Source of the DNA: Nematostella vectensis
Lineage: Eukaryota > Cnidaria > Anthozoa > Actiniaria > Edwardsiidae
Direction of reading: 5' to 3'
Length of the DNA: 64,000 bases
Assembly (NCBI RefSeq): GCF_932526225.1
Contig: NC_064048.1
Location: forward strand, 273,340-337,339
A program made the translations under genes and the position numbers. Every line of letters starts with the position of its first letter. Position 1 is the first letter of the stretch. Below, one piece after another: positions 41,963 to 53,519 of this stretch. Under the pieces are notes generated by a model, which ran no database searches, was not told where the DNA came from, and saw only the letters and a program-made list of their open reading frames with translations.

Positions 41963-42643
41963 CTCAAGTATATTAAGGCCTGGGTTGTTTGCTCTTAGCA
42001 TCGAATATAACTTTTTGCCTTAAACTTTGTTAACGTCGCCTTAAATTCATTCTTTTTGGCAAGATGATTAAAGGCGACGGCCTTAACATTTTCGTAATGT
42101 TTTCTTGCCGGTGATGACGTCACATTATAGATCACGTGACAAATAGTTTTTTGCCTTTCCGCCGGTGGGGAAAACAGCTTGGACAAAGGTGTTTACTAAA
42201 TAAGTGTTGAATTTATGTGTGTCACATGATAGCGTTTTAGCATCCGGAATTTTCTCTGACGTTAACAAGATATTAAATATTTTGTTAAGTCACGTGACCT
42301 GCTGCGAATTCAAATGTTGATTTGTGACCGAAGGACTAAACTTTTCTTGCTGGTTAAGACATCAGTGTGCAGACGTGTTTTGAAGGAACATAAAAACATG
42401 CGATGTTTTCTTTTTCATAGCTTATCCACCAGCGGAGAATTTTTTTAAATATTGATTTGCAAAAGTCACGTGATCGGCTGGATGACGTCATCACACGAAA
42501 TAAAATATTACCAAACAGCTAACATTGCCTAGTTTGATGTTTTGAACAAAATTGGTGCATTCAAGGCAATGTTAACCCACTTTAAGGCAACTTTCAAAAT
42601 TTCAACTGTTTTAGCTTAGGTTCCAAGCCTTAATACACTTGAG
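41963..42643. mobile_element. 681-bp fold-back element
   Basis: The ends CTCAAGTATATTAAGGC and GCCTTAATACACTTGAG are inverted. Further inward pairs mirror about a centre near 42303: GCCTTAAA blocks, TGACGTCA at 42115-42122 with 42483-42490, and TCACGTGA at 42131 with 42468. There is no coding potential. No clear target duplication was seen. It looks like a long-TIR MITE or foldback element. Confidence 0.6.
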
Positions 42644-43628
42644 ACACAGGTTCCCCAAGCTAATGTTGTATTTTTGGGAGTTTCATTCTGTAAATATATG
42701 GTGCGTTACAATAAAGATAAATAAAAGGGACGAAAAATATAATAAAATACCTTCAAACTTTTATTACCTGTTTGTGGAGTTGTTATTAACATCCTTGTGA
42801 AGTTTCCATCCATTTGGGGCAATATTAAGCGATTGAAGTTCCCCCATACTAAGAGAAGAGAAAGGTAGCACTCTAATGATGCCGATCGGCGAAATAGGCG
42901 GTAGAAAATCGCTTCTAGAAAAGTGGATATTCGAAATTTCGCCAAAATACATGCAAACAATATTATACAGATGCTTTACACTGCCACACAGAAATTATGA
43001 ATAAAAATGATCAACTCTTTGCGCATCTAAAACTCCATTCTTTGCCCGCCTTGCCGAATCCCTTATGCTTGACGCAAACCCATGGGATGGATTTTTTCAA
43101 CCGTCGTGACAAAGCAGCCCGTTTACACGGCTACGGCTACATTGCAAACAGCACCTCGCATGACAATACAAAGCAGTCCATGCCCAGTCCATCCACAGGT
43201 AGCCCAGGCAATGGTTTTGAAGCTGTTCGTAGCTTGGAATCGGCTGTTATTCTTAGAGGTAAAACGAGTGGATTGAAGTCGCGATTTTTTGTGAAACATT
43301 GCCAATATAATTGCCTTAAAACTTAGAACATGCCTTGTTGTTGTCATATTTATGTGCAATATACGATTTTGGGGGGTTTTCGTAACGAAATATATGACTT
43401 CTCTCCCCCTACTAAGGAAAGAGACAAGGTTGGAGGCGCCATTATCGGTAGCACTCAAATACCGTCGAAATTCGCGAGGAAAATACAACAAACGAAATAT
43501 TTTTATCTCGCAGAACTATGCCAGGGTACACTTACATTCGATATGTGGCAAAACACGGAGCGAAGCAAACAAATTATAGAGCGGTTAGAGACTGATGCCG
43601 TCACTGTTGAAACAATAGCACTAACACC
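42644..43628. other. no clear gene
   Basis: Several open frames overlap on both strands at 42997-43628, none with a recognised family. The plus frame 43330-43884 overlaps the minus-strand virus-like gene and is regarded as its shadow. Confidence 0.35.
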
Positions 43629-43931
43629 TTACAGAACTCCTAAAGGTACAGCCACAGGTATCCCAACCCCAGTCAACCCAGTCCCCAATGTCCCAGCTGA
43701 TAGGGCTACTGAGAGGGAACCCGACCCGAAAGCTATTTTGTTTATAATCGACCGAGACTTCGCGGACTTCTTCCTAACCCTTTGGTGGTGGCCGAGGTTC
43801 GCGCTAATAGATTTCTTAATAGAACAGATTTGTTGTAGTCTGAAACTTTTACCATTGTCTTCCTCGGTTGGGATGGTTGGGTAGATTTGGCCACCTCTCT
43901 CATGTGGTTTTGCTTCATACATGTTGTCCAT
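43629..43931 (-). pseudogene. virus-like hydrophobic protein remnant
   Basis: 100 residues starting MDNMYEAKPHERGG. The N-terminal half is polar and basic. The last 25 residues are a Gly/Ala-rich hydrophobic stretch (VALSAGTLGTGLTGVGIPVA). A TAA then stops the frame, which goes on with similar hydrophobic sequence for about 20 codons. Proteins with this polar-then-Gly-rich layout recur near virus-like gene sets in cnidarian genomes, as I recall; that is weak evidence. It is 12 bp from the next gene on the same strand. Confidence 0.35.
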
Positions 43932-43943
43932 TATATTATACGG

Positions 43944-45090
43944 TTAGATAATCTCGATGTACGTTTCTTGTTTTTGGCTATCGTGAATGTATTCGACATC
44001 GCCGGCTAGCTCCTCACACATTACATTGCTAGTGAAAAGCGCTGGGTTAGCGCCCGTCTCGGTGTTGATGTGGAGAATGGTAGGGTTTGACCCCCATACG
44101 TACAACTGGTATGCCACAGCTGAAAGTGTCTGAGGGTTGTCAAATACTACACCAGTGCTCGTGTGTAGGTGGTTTTTCGGCATGATCACACCCCAATAGG
44201 CACCTACTTGGTTACTAGACGCTAGGATGTTCTGCCCGATAAATGCTTCAGGGCCACCCCCCACGCTCCGCTTCCAAAGCGAAGTAGAACCTTTGGTCGA
44301 TAGGCACACCATCGATCTCCGTGCAGTATAGGACTAAATTCGCAGTTAGTTTAACTATGTTTTGGCTTTTCTTCAACCCTAGACTGATGTTAAAACCAGT
44401 TACCTCCCTCCAACCCCCATTGCCAAATACTCTCAGGGGTTTGTGTATGTGTTTTGCTCTGTATGAAGCTATACGGGCACTGTTTCCTATATCGTCAGCG
44501 GCTGACTCTCTCACTTGGTAGTTCGCTGCTGTTTCGCCTTCGATGCCAAAGGCATACAATTGGATTTTTTGGGGGCTTGGTGAGTTATGTGAGACGGTGA
44601 AAGTGAAAGTACCTGTGAAGTTACCTGTGTCGATTACAGCCTCAGTGAATTGGTAGCCTGGCTTCCCATCTATGGCGCCTCTCTAAATGCTATCCCCACG
44701 GAAGCCCCACCCGGCCGTTTGGATGTTGATGGTACCCATCGTAAGCATCACATTCGGTTCTATGCAGTAGCACTCGATTCGAATGGTGTAGCCTTTAGAT
44801 GCTGTCAGTCCGGTAGTGTTATCAATAGGTAGAGAGATGGCTATTGTTTCCCATTTGGGATATCGTCTACTAGGTAGAAGCCCTGGTGTTTGAGGTACAG
44901 CCCTTTTGATATATAGGCTCCTCTAATTATTTTCAGGTTACTTGATGTTGAGCTCCAAAGGCTTTGGTTGTTTAGAAACCACAATGCGTTGTGTGTGATG
45001 TATGATCTTTGTCAAGGTCTGAGTGCGTCGATTTGTTGGGATGTAAGATCATCGTATGTTAGCGGATCGCCCTTTAGTCCCTGTAAACTA
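43944..45090 (-). pseudogene. fibre-like structural protein remnant (virus-like)
   Basis: The minus strand begins near 45082 with LKGDPLTYDDLTSQQIDAL, a motif type known from tail-fibre and collagen-like spike proteins. It then reads in changing frames through TIAISLPIDNTTGL, an amber at about 44684 and a beta-rich region (TGFNISLGLKKSQNIV). A shift at a six-base C/G run (44257-44262) leads into 43944-44312 (AFIGQNILASSNQVGAYWG). All this suggests one decayed beta-structured attachment or structural protein from an integrated virus or Polinton-like element. No polymerase, capsid or integrase neighbour was found, so the source is unsure. Confidence 0.4.
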
Positions 45091-45884
45091 GGGACTACCA
45101 ACTTTGTTTTCTACTATGTTGAATAATTTTCACCCCGAAGCCAAGCAAACCAATTCAAGGACATACAGGCCCAGAATAGCAGTGTAAACAATTTTGGAAT
45201 CAATTTGGTTTCAGAAAATTAGCATTTAGGTGAGCTGTGGTGATTCATTGGAAAATCATTTTCTCATCCAAGCAAAGCCAAACAAGAAAAAATCATCATG
45301 AATCCACCTTTGCTTGCAAATATCCATAAGCAAAGCACTCAATTATGCCCCAATAGACTTCATGATGTCCTGAGACACTCTCCTAATATGCTCATAGCTG
45401 TATTGTTGATGAAAAATAGAAGCAACCATCAACTTGTGCTGGCTTCAGCACAACGACTAGGGATTAAAAGTGGGGACCGCAAAGCACTGTTGGAAAGCTA
45501 GGAAACCACTGACTAGAAGCAGCGGTGTTTGACTTTGAGAGGCTGTATAAAACTCAGAAAAGGGGGAAGGTGTCTGTTTTCAGTCTGTTCTTTGTAAATT
45601 CAGCTAAAAAAATGGCCAGGAGTCAATGGGTTAATCCACCACCCCTGGAGTTTAATAAAAAAAACTAGGCCTTTTTAGACTTGTGCTGTAAGATACACCA
45701 TTGGAGTGGATCACATATATTCCATTTCTAGCAAGTATATATCTTTAACTTAGAAAATGTATTTTTTTTACTTGGACATAACTGGACTCATTGATAGAGA
45801 TGATATGCATAGCTTTTTTAGAAATAAATGCCCTAAAAACCATCAGATTTATGCAAGGTTTTTTGTTTGGTTTTTGTTTTGTGT
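45091..45884. other. noncoding stretch
   Basis: No gene recognised. A 67-codon frame at 45298-45501 has no family resemblance. Confidence 0.35.
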
Positions 45885-48463
45885 GTAAGGCAAAGTCAAG
45901 GGGTAGTATACTGTAAGGAAAAGGCAAGGGGGGGTATACTGTAAGGCAAAGGCAAGGGGGTATACTGTAATTCAAAGGCAAGGGGGTATACTGTAATTCA
46001 AAGGCAAGGGGGTATACTGTAATTCAAAGGCAAGGGGGTATACTGTAAGGCAAAGGCAAGGGGGTATACTGTAAGTCAAAGTCAAGGGGGTATACTGTAA
46101 GGCAAAGGCAGGGGGGTATACTGTAAGGCAAAGGCAAGGGGGTATACTGTAAGGCAAAGGCAAGGGGGTATACTGTAAGGCAAAGGCAGGGGGGTATACT
46201 GTAAGGCAAAGGCAAGGGGGGTATACTGTTAGACAAAGTCAAGGGGGTATACTGTAAGACAAAGTCAAGGGGGTATACTGTAAGGCAAAGGCAAGGGGGT
46301 ATGCTGTAAGGCAAAGGCAGTGGGGTATACTGTAAGGCAAAGGCAAGGGGGTATACTGTAATTCAAGGGCAAGGGGGTATACTGTAATTCAAGGGCAAGG
46401 GGGTATACTGTAAGGCAAATGAAAGGGGGTATTCTGTAAGGCAAAGGCAAGGGGGTGTACTGTTAGACAAAGTCAAGGGGGTATACTCTAAGGCAAAGGC
46501 AAGGGGGTATACTGTAATTCAAGGGCAAGGGGGTATACTGTAAGGCAAATGAAAGGGGGTATTCTGTAAGGCAAAGGCAAGGGGGTGTACTGTAAGGCAA
46601 AGGCAAAGGGGGGTATACTGTAAGGCAAAGGCAAGGGGGTATACTGTAAGGCAAAGGCAAGGGGGTGTACTGTAAGGCAAAAGCAAGGGTATACTGTAAG
46701 GCAAATGAAAGGGGATATACTGTAAGGCAAAGGCAGGGGGGTATACTGTAAGGCAAAGGCAAAGGGGGGTATACTGTAAGGCAAAGGCAAGGGGGTATAC
46801 TGTAAGGCAAAGGCAAGGGGGTGTACTGTAAGGCAAAGGCAAAGGGGGTACTGTAAGGCAAAGGCAGGGGGGGTATACTGTAAGGCAAAGGCAGTGGGGT
46901 ATACTGTAAGGCAAAGGCAAGGGGTTATACTGAAGGGCAAAGGCAAGGGGGTATACTGTAAGGCAAAGGCAAGGGGGTATACTGTTAGACAAAGGCAAGG
47001 GGGTATACTGTAAGGCAAAGTCAAGGGGTTATACTGTAAGGCAAAGTCAAGGGGGTATACTCTAAGGCAAAGGCAAGGGGGTATACTGTTAGACAAAGGC
47101 AAGGGGGTATACTGTAAGTCAAAGGGGTATACTGTAAGGCAAAGGCAAGGGGGTATACTGTTAGACAAAGGCAAGGGGGTATACTGTAAGTCAAAGGGGT
47201 ATACTGTAAGGCAAAGTCAAGGGGGTATACTGTAAGGCAAAGGCAAGGGGGCATACTGTAAGGCAAAGTCAAGGGGGTATACTGTAAGGCTAAGGCAGTG
47301 GGGGTATACTGTAAGGCAAAGGCAGGGGGGTATACTGTAAGGCAAAGGCAAGGGGGTATACTGTAAGTTAAAGGCAGAGGGGGGTATACTGTAAGGCAAA
47401 GGCAGGGGGGTATACTGTAAGGCAAAGGCAAGGGGGTATACTGTAAAGCAAAGGCAAGGGGATATACTGTAATACAAAGGCAAGGGGGTGTACTGTAAGG
47501 TAAAGGCAGGGGGGTATACTGTAAGTCAAAGTCAAGGGGTTATACTGTAAGGCGAAGTCAAGGGGGTATACTCTAAGGCAAAGGCAAGGGGGTATACTGT
47601 TAGACAAAGGCAAGGGGGTATACTGTAAGGCAAAGGCAAGGGGATATACTGTAATTCAAAGGCAAGGGGGTATACTGTAAGGCTAAGGCAGTGGGGGTAT
47701 ACTGTAAGGCAAAGGGGGGTGTACTGTAAGGCAAAGGCAAGGGGGTATACTGTAAGGCAAAGGCAAGGGGGTATACTGTAAGGCAAAGGCAAGGGGATAT
47801 ACTGTAATTCAAAGGCAAGGGGGTATACTGTAAGGCAAAGGCAAAGGGGGGTATACTGTAAGGCAAAGGCAAGGGGGTATACTGTAAGGCAAAGTCAAGG
47901 GGGTATACTGTAATTCAAAGGCAAGGGGGTATACTGTAAGGCAAAGTCAAGGGGATATACTGTAATTCAAAGGCAAGGGGGTATACTGTAAGGCAAAGGC
48001 AAAGGGGGGTATACTGTAAGGCAAAGGCAAAGGGGGGTATACTGTAAGGCAAAGGCAAGGGGGTATACTGTAAGGCAAAGGGGGGTATACTGTAAGGCAA
48101 AGGCAAGGGGGTATACTGTAAGGCAAAGGCAAGGGGGTATACTGTAAGGCAAAGTCAAGGGGGTATACTGTAAGGCAAAGGCAAGGGGGTATACTGTAAG
48201 GCAAAGGCAAGGGGGTATACTGTAAGGCAAAGGCAGGGGGGTATACTGTAAGGCTAAGGCAGTGGGGGTATACTGTAAGGCAAAGGCAGGGGGGTATACT
48301 GTAAGGCAAAGGCAAGGGGGTATACTGTAAGGCAAAGTCAAGGGGGTATACTGTAAGGCAAAAGCAAGGGGATATACTGTAATTCAAAGGCAAGGGGGTG
48401 TACTGTAAGGTAAAGGCAGGGGGGTATACTGTAAGGCAAAGGCAAGGGGGTATACTGTAAGGC
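45885..48463. repeat. 26-bp satellite, about 100 copies
   Basis: The core unit is GGCAAAGGCAAGGGGG joined to TATACTGTAA. Variants replace GGCAAAGG by TTCAAAGG, AGACAAAGG, GTCAAAG or GGCAAAGTC, and vary the G-run from 3 to 7. Blocks of variant units recur (for example 46386-46463 with 46515-46592), so the array grew by duplication of multi-unit blocks. As 26 is not a multiple of 3, all minus frames are open and read PLPYSIPPCLCLTVY-like repeats; these are not genes. Confidence 0.97.
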
Positions 48464-48490
48464 AGTGACCACCCCCAGTGACAGTGCTTA
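48461..48490. repeat. 30-bp piece of the tRNA-Glu SINE at satellite edge
   Basis: GGCAGTGACCACCCCCAGTG and the next ten bases are identical to 55015-55044 in the SINE. The match starts exactly where the satellite ends. Confidence 0.8.
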
Positions 48491-48553
48491 TAATGTTTAT
48501 GTTAAATTTGGTTGTCTTGCGAATCGTTCTTTCGAAATTTATCAACTGTTTTA

Positions 48554-48687
48554 TTACATTAAGCGTTATTATTACATTATAAGCGGCGATTTTTGTTGCA
48601 TAAAGCGGTAGTATAACATTAAGCGGCAATTTTTGTTACATTATGCGTTAGTGTTACATTAAGCGGCAGTTGTTACATTAAGCGGTG
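48554..48687. repeat. dispersed TTACATTAAGCGG repeat, 7 copies
   Basis: Copies near 48554, 48572, 48596, 48613, 48637, 48655 and 48674 are spaced 17-24 bp apart. The spacers differ in length and sequence, unlike a simple tandem array. Confidence 0.8.
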
Positions 48688-50185
48688 ATACAATTGTAAC
48701 GTCATCAATGACGTAACATGACCATCTCATTGTAACCCACTTGAAACATACATGACACCTACCGAGTTTGGTTGTAAGACGATGTTATGTGTCATGTAGA
48801 TGTGAAGGGTGGGGGGAAGGGGGTAACAAGTTGGTCGCGTGATCTGTGAAATCGTTGACGTCGTCAAAAATAGAAATATAATAATATTTAATGTTTCTTA
48901 AATTATTAAGCGAAAATAAGCAAAGATTTGGTAATTTGGAGCTCCGTTTTAGGCAATGCCTAAATCTATATATTACTTACTTAAGTTCTATAAAATAATA
49001 CACACGCATTTTCAAAGCAAACAAAAAGAACAACAAAAAAGACTAATAACTGTCATATTTTCAATACAAATCGTCGTTCGAAACTCACCTTAGCAGTGTA
49101 TATTTTTTTGTCGCTTTCTGTTTATCGCTTGTCGTTAAGTTCCCTTTTTAATGAGAACTGTCTCTCGTCGACACACAAACAAGTGAATCTTAAGGTCGCT
49201 CGCGCGTTAATCAACATATCATAAACAGGGGGCGTTATCAATTTTAAACTTCGCACAGAACAGTCAATGTTTATGCGATTAAGATGGCCCAATGTATGGA
49301 GAGTGCACACCTTTAAAAATTGTATTTGTATTAACACGCAATAATGTAGTAGCACATAAAAAGTAAACAACATGTTTTGCACTTATTTGAGACTGACGCA
49401 AAATTGAGCGTTAGCTTTTTGATGACACTACCAGAATCAGTTCAGTATGTGGTGATACAGCCTCTGTGAAAGTTAGAAAAAAATCTGTGGAAGAGGAAAA
49501 AAGTTAGATATATATTTAGAATTTCAAATACAACCGCCAATTGTGTACGATAACCCATGTCAAATTTGGTTTGGCTGAGTTCAATGGAAAGAAAGTTGTA
49601 ACATTTTGAATAACACTACCAGTATAGAATATCTTTCCGCAAAACTGATAAAAACACATTTTCCGCAATATTTTAACAATCAACCGTGGGATTTTAGAGA
49701 CATTTGTCAACGATAAAATTCTTTTAAACAACTTCTATGATCGACTAGACTACATAGAAGTGCTTTGTTGGGACAGGGGAATTTTTTAAAGTGAGGGACT
49801 TGTTGTGTTGTGTTTTCGTGGTGGCGGGGGTTGTCAATTTCACGCCACACAGCGGTATGCACACGAGAGCGTGTTAGAAATGCACACATCAGTGAGGGGG
49901 GCGCAAAGACGAGGGTCAAGCCTGAACTGTTTACAATACAACACCATAAGATCTCGTGCGTATCAACGTGCGTGTGGCCTCTACTATTTTAATCCTTTGC
50001 AGTTTTGGTTTTATTAACTTCCATCAATGATTCACGAATTTCGATTCATGTCAATGTCCCCTCCTACTAACTTTTCAGATAGTGGTATGAAAACATATTA
50101 AAATAAGATTTCAGTCGGGAAGGAGCTAATGATGCTGTTTTCTATCTAGATATCTAGATTTTAACAATGATTAGCATTTCATATA
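48688..50185. other. noncoding stretch
   Basis: No gene or named element recognised. Open frames here are short and lack family resemblance. Confidence 0.35.
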
Positions 50186-50464
50186 ATAATAAGACCTTAT
50201 GGGTTGAGGGATGAATAAGTAATTGTCCCCTTCAGGGGAAGGGGTGCATCATTTGTTATATAGTTGCAAGACGGCTCTGTAATAAGACCTTATGGGCTGA
50301 GGGGTGATTATATAATTGATCTCTACAGGGGAACCTTACCTCGTTTGTGACAGCCGATAACCGTCTGCACTAAAGCCTCATAGGGAAGGGGTGAGTCTGT
50401 AGATATGATTCCTACAGGGGAGATGTGCGTTTTTTTTGTGATATAATCAGCTGTCGTCCCTGGA
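50186..50464. repeat. diverged 92-bp repeat, 3 copies, upstream of peptide gene
   Basis: Three units begin TAAGACCTTATGGG (two copies) or TAAAGCCTCATAGGG and share GAGGGGTGA and CAGGGGA. Starts are near 50189, 50282 and 50371. They end 30 bp before the start codon of the secreted peptide frame and may belong to its promoter or leader. Confidence 0.65.
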
Positions 50465-50493
50465 TGATTTCAATCTAAGCCAATAAACCAAAC

Positions 50494-50787
50494 ATGAAGA
50501 TCGTAAAACAGATCAGCCCGCTATACGGCTTGCTAGCCGTCCTCGTGGTTTGTGGGACACTTCTCGACCAAGGCGAGTGCGTCATAAATGTGATCACGCG
50601 CGGTTTGGTCCGTAAGCCACAGACTGAGAAGAAACGAGTTATGGCAGCGCCTCCGCTAGCCGTCAAGGTCCGGCGGCACTACGATGTCAAAACGAAACAA
50701 ACCCTGGTCCAGCAATGGCTAAAGCGGGTATTGCGAAGTAAGATTTGCTATCGTAACTATTGCAGGTCCTCGATCACCTTGTCGTGA
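50494..50787 (+). CDS. possible secreted peptide precursor
   Basis: 97 residues. Residues 1-29 look like a signal peptide (MKIVKQISP, then YGLLAVLVVCGTLL, cut after GEC or similar). The rest is basic with dibasic sites KKR (46-48), RR (60-61) and KR (77-78). The C-terminal part after KR holds two cysteines in ICYRNYC (85, 90), a six-residue ring in spacing like urotensin II or somatostatin peptides. The start context (AAACATGAAG) is good. Caution: a donor-like CGAA/GTAAGA at 50737 would cut the frame before the cysteines and give a different tail. No homologue was recognised. Confidence 0.45.
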   Translation: MKIVKQISPLYGLLAVLVVCGTLLDQGECVINVITRGLVRKPQTEKKRVMAAPPLAVKVRRHYDVKTKQTLVQQWLKRVLRSKICYRNYCRSSITLS

Positions 50788-52130
50788 GATTATCGTTGTG
50801 TTATCAGACGGTATTATCCCTATAGAGTGTCCGGTGTCCTTCACTCTAATTATTATTATTATTATTGTTATCATTATCGTGAGCTATCTTTTATCTTATT
50901 TATCCCCCTTTTATCTTCACCTTTATTTTGAATTAAGGCCTCCGTCATGTTGCGTATAATGAGCTATTGTCCATGTTAGAAAGGATGCACTTTGCATGTA
51001 ATCTTGGGAAACGGGAATTGAACCCTTTTAGTCTCCTCGCCACGCTCTCCAGAGGTACTCCACTTTATTGTGATAACTACAAGGTTATGATTCAGATTAG
51101 CACCGCGGGATGCATGGATAAACAATATGTATAGGGGTAACTTACAGCCACCCTGTCAATAACATTGCTCATGCTTTGATCTGTTCACTATAGCGTTCAG
51201 CAATGCGCAAATGATCAAATAGACAGCAGCATCGAAGTGGCATGTGTCACCGATAATCAGATGGATGACGAGTATCGTCAAATATAAACATATTTACATT
51301 ATCTGGAGATTAATACTTTAGATAACCTCCGACTAAGTATGGAGTAAGTGAGGAATGAACTATCGCATTGGCTCGTTAATAGCTATAGATAATATAGTGT
51401 GTCAGTATTCAAAATGCAACTGAACGCTTTTTGAGTGCATTAAAAGCAGTTTTTTTTGTCTTTTTTCTAGTATAAACCAAAAAAAATAAATGCGCCTGAT
51501 AATGCGTGCCGATATGCCGTAAAACCACAACATAAGTCTACTAAATTAATTATATCAGACAAAAATATGGAGACAAAAATAATGAGATGGACCTACGCAC
51601 ATTCTCATGAGTGACAACGTAGAGCATATTGCGACTAAAGTATGTACGTACAGTGTGTGTCGTTAGTAGCCACGAGCTATTTAAAAGCTCATTACAAACG
51701 ATAAGGACGTCTAAAAATGCAACAAAAATATTTTCTGGTTATTGATAAGATAATTTGTGTCAGGGCTCCGGATATACTTGGTTGATAGCCGATATAAATG
51801 GCCTGCGGTCGCATCTCGTCTTACAACCGCCTCGGGGCAATTTCTTTCGATAATAGACACAAAGTTTAAGTGAAGCAGATTTTGACGTGCCAAACTCTAT
51901 AAAAAGTATCAAGCTCTATCAGACGAATCAAACTTAGCAAATGTATCAAACAATATCAGACGTATTAAGCTTGCATTTTACTTTAGGGTAGCTCTTCTAT
52001 TGCCAGGTGATCTTGCCAGGTGATCACGAGGTTACGCGGTTAGGGCTAAGGGTAGATTAATTTATTTGTATGATCAAAACTGGCCTCAAATATTGCTGTG
52101 AGTGAGCCGTACAAGGATGCTGAATGGCGA
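50788..52130. other. noncoding stretch
   Basis: An ATT microsatellite at 50851-50867. Nothing else recognised. Confidence 0.4.
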
Positions 52131-52231
52131 TGTCTTACCATGGACATAATAACCGACAACCCTATGTCTTATCATGGACATAATAACCGACAACTCTATG
52201 TCCTATCATGGACATAATAACCGACAACCCT
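52131..52231. repeat. 34-bp tandem repeat, 3 copies
   Basis: Units start TGTCTTACCATGGACATAAT or a one- to two-base variant at 52131, 52165 and 52199, each followed by AACCGACAAC. Confidence 0.95.
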
Positions 52232-53519
52232 TTCTTTGGAAAAGTTATTATTGTAGCCTTATTAAAGTTGCCTTATGTAACAAAATAAACAGTCTAGGTA
52301 AGCGAATTTGTTGGCATTACTTCCATGAGTCAAGTATCTCAGCATAATGCTTCTTTCCGCTCTTTCAGTTTAAAAGTGTAAAAGTTCCGTTTATCGGTGC
52401 AGCTTTGAATATCTTTCATCAGTTCTCACGTAAAAAAAATCTAGGGAAACTAGGGTTAATTAAGCCGACACACAGGTCTAGAGTTCACTTTGATGACAGG
52501 TTAACTGGCCAACGGAAGGAACGCGTTGACGTTATTGGAATTGATATTGCTTTTGAGCTAACGGAGATAAAGCAATTATTTTCATTCTTTTGAGCATCTC
52601 CAGTTATTGGGACATCTCAAGCGAGATCCATTTTCATTGGTAGTTAGAAAAAGCTCTATGCATACCTATGTGAGCATGCAGTAAGAGATCAGAGCTGATT
52701 GAGTTGAAGAGCAAAAACAAACTACTGGGTGTATATCTAAGATTTGCCTTAGGAGGGGTGGGGGGTAACAGTTGGTGATAATATCTACGTCTACAATATG
52801 CCCAATGAAATATGTCTATTGTCTGATAATATCTACAGTCAAACAGTGCAGCACATAACCATTCTTAGGTAATATCGATTTACCTACTTATAATGCAAAT
52901 ATTCAAAATGGCCGCGCGAGTTTGAAACTTGAATTTGTTTTGTTAGCGAGACGTCGCATCGCAAAAGGTGACCAAAACAGCAAAATGTCCTGCTCTATAC
53001 CAAGTTTGATATTTGATTGATGAATTCCTGTGTTTGAAAGTAAAATATCGTTTGGGAAACCTTTTCAAATTGAGCGGTTTTATTTGAGACTGCCGTGAAA
53101 TCGAACTCTTTTCGTAATGTTTACGTTTAGGAAAAGAGGAATATGAATGTGATGGACCAAATTCTACGGCTTAGAACCTTGACAGGGTTAAACTAGGATA
53201 AAAGAGGATCATGGCATACTAAAACAATCTTCACCACAAGCCGAAACGAGTGCCCACAGGGTATGGTGAAAGTTGAGAAGAGCGGAGGTTGAAATGTGAG
53301 AACGAAAGTGCGAGTCAAGGCCCAACGTCTATACTTCAACAGGGAAAAATCGCCGAAGAATAGGTATGAAAATCCGTGTAAACATTTAGCCGAAAAGCAT
53401 TTTACCCTTCCCTTATCTCTGGGGTTCACTTCTTTTCATTCTTTGCAAAAATGTCTTGCCCTTCGACCACCACAACAACAAACTCCACCAAGAATAGATA
53501 GCCCCCCCTTCCCCCACAA
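52232..53519. other. no clear gene
   Basis: Short open frames at 52405-52593 and 53296-53538 have no recognised family. Confidence 0.35.

Noticed and set aside
43330-43884. 184-codon plus frame
   Set aside because: Antisense to the virus-like hydrophobic protein; no motif on its own strand.
45885-48463. Many overlapping minus-strand open frames of 60-230 codons
   Set aside because: They are products of the 26-bp satellite, open in all three frames with the same PLPYSIPPCLCLTVY-like text.
45885-48463. CRISPR-like regular repeats
   Set aside because: Direct tandem units without unique spacers in an animal genome; not CRISPR.
52405-52593. 62-codon plus frame
   Set aside because: No family, no supporting splice or start signal.
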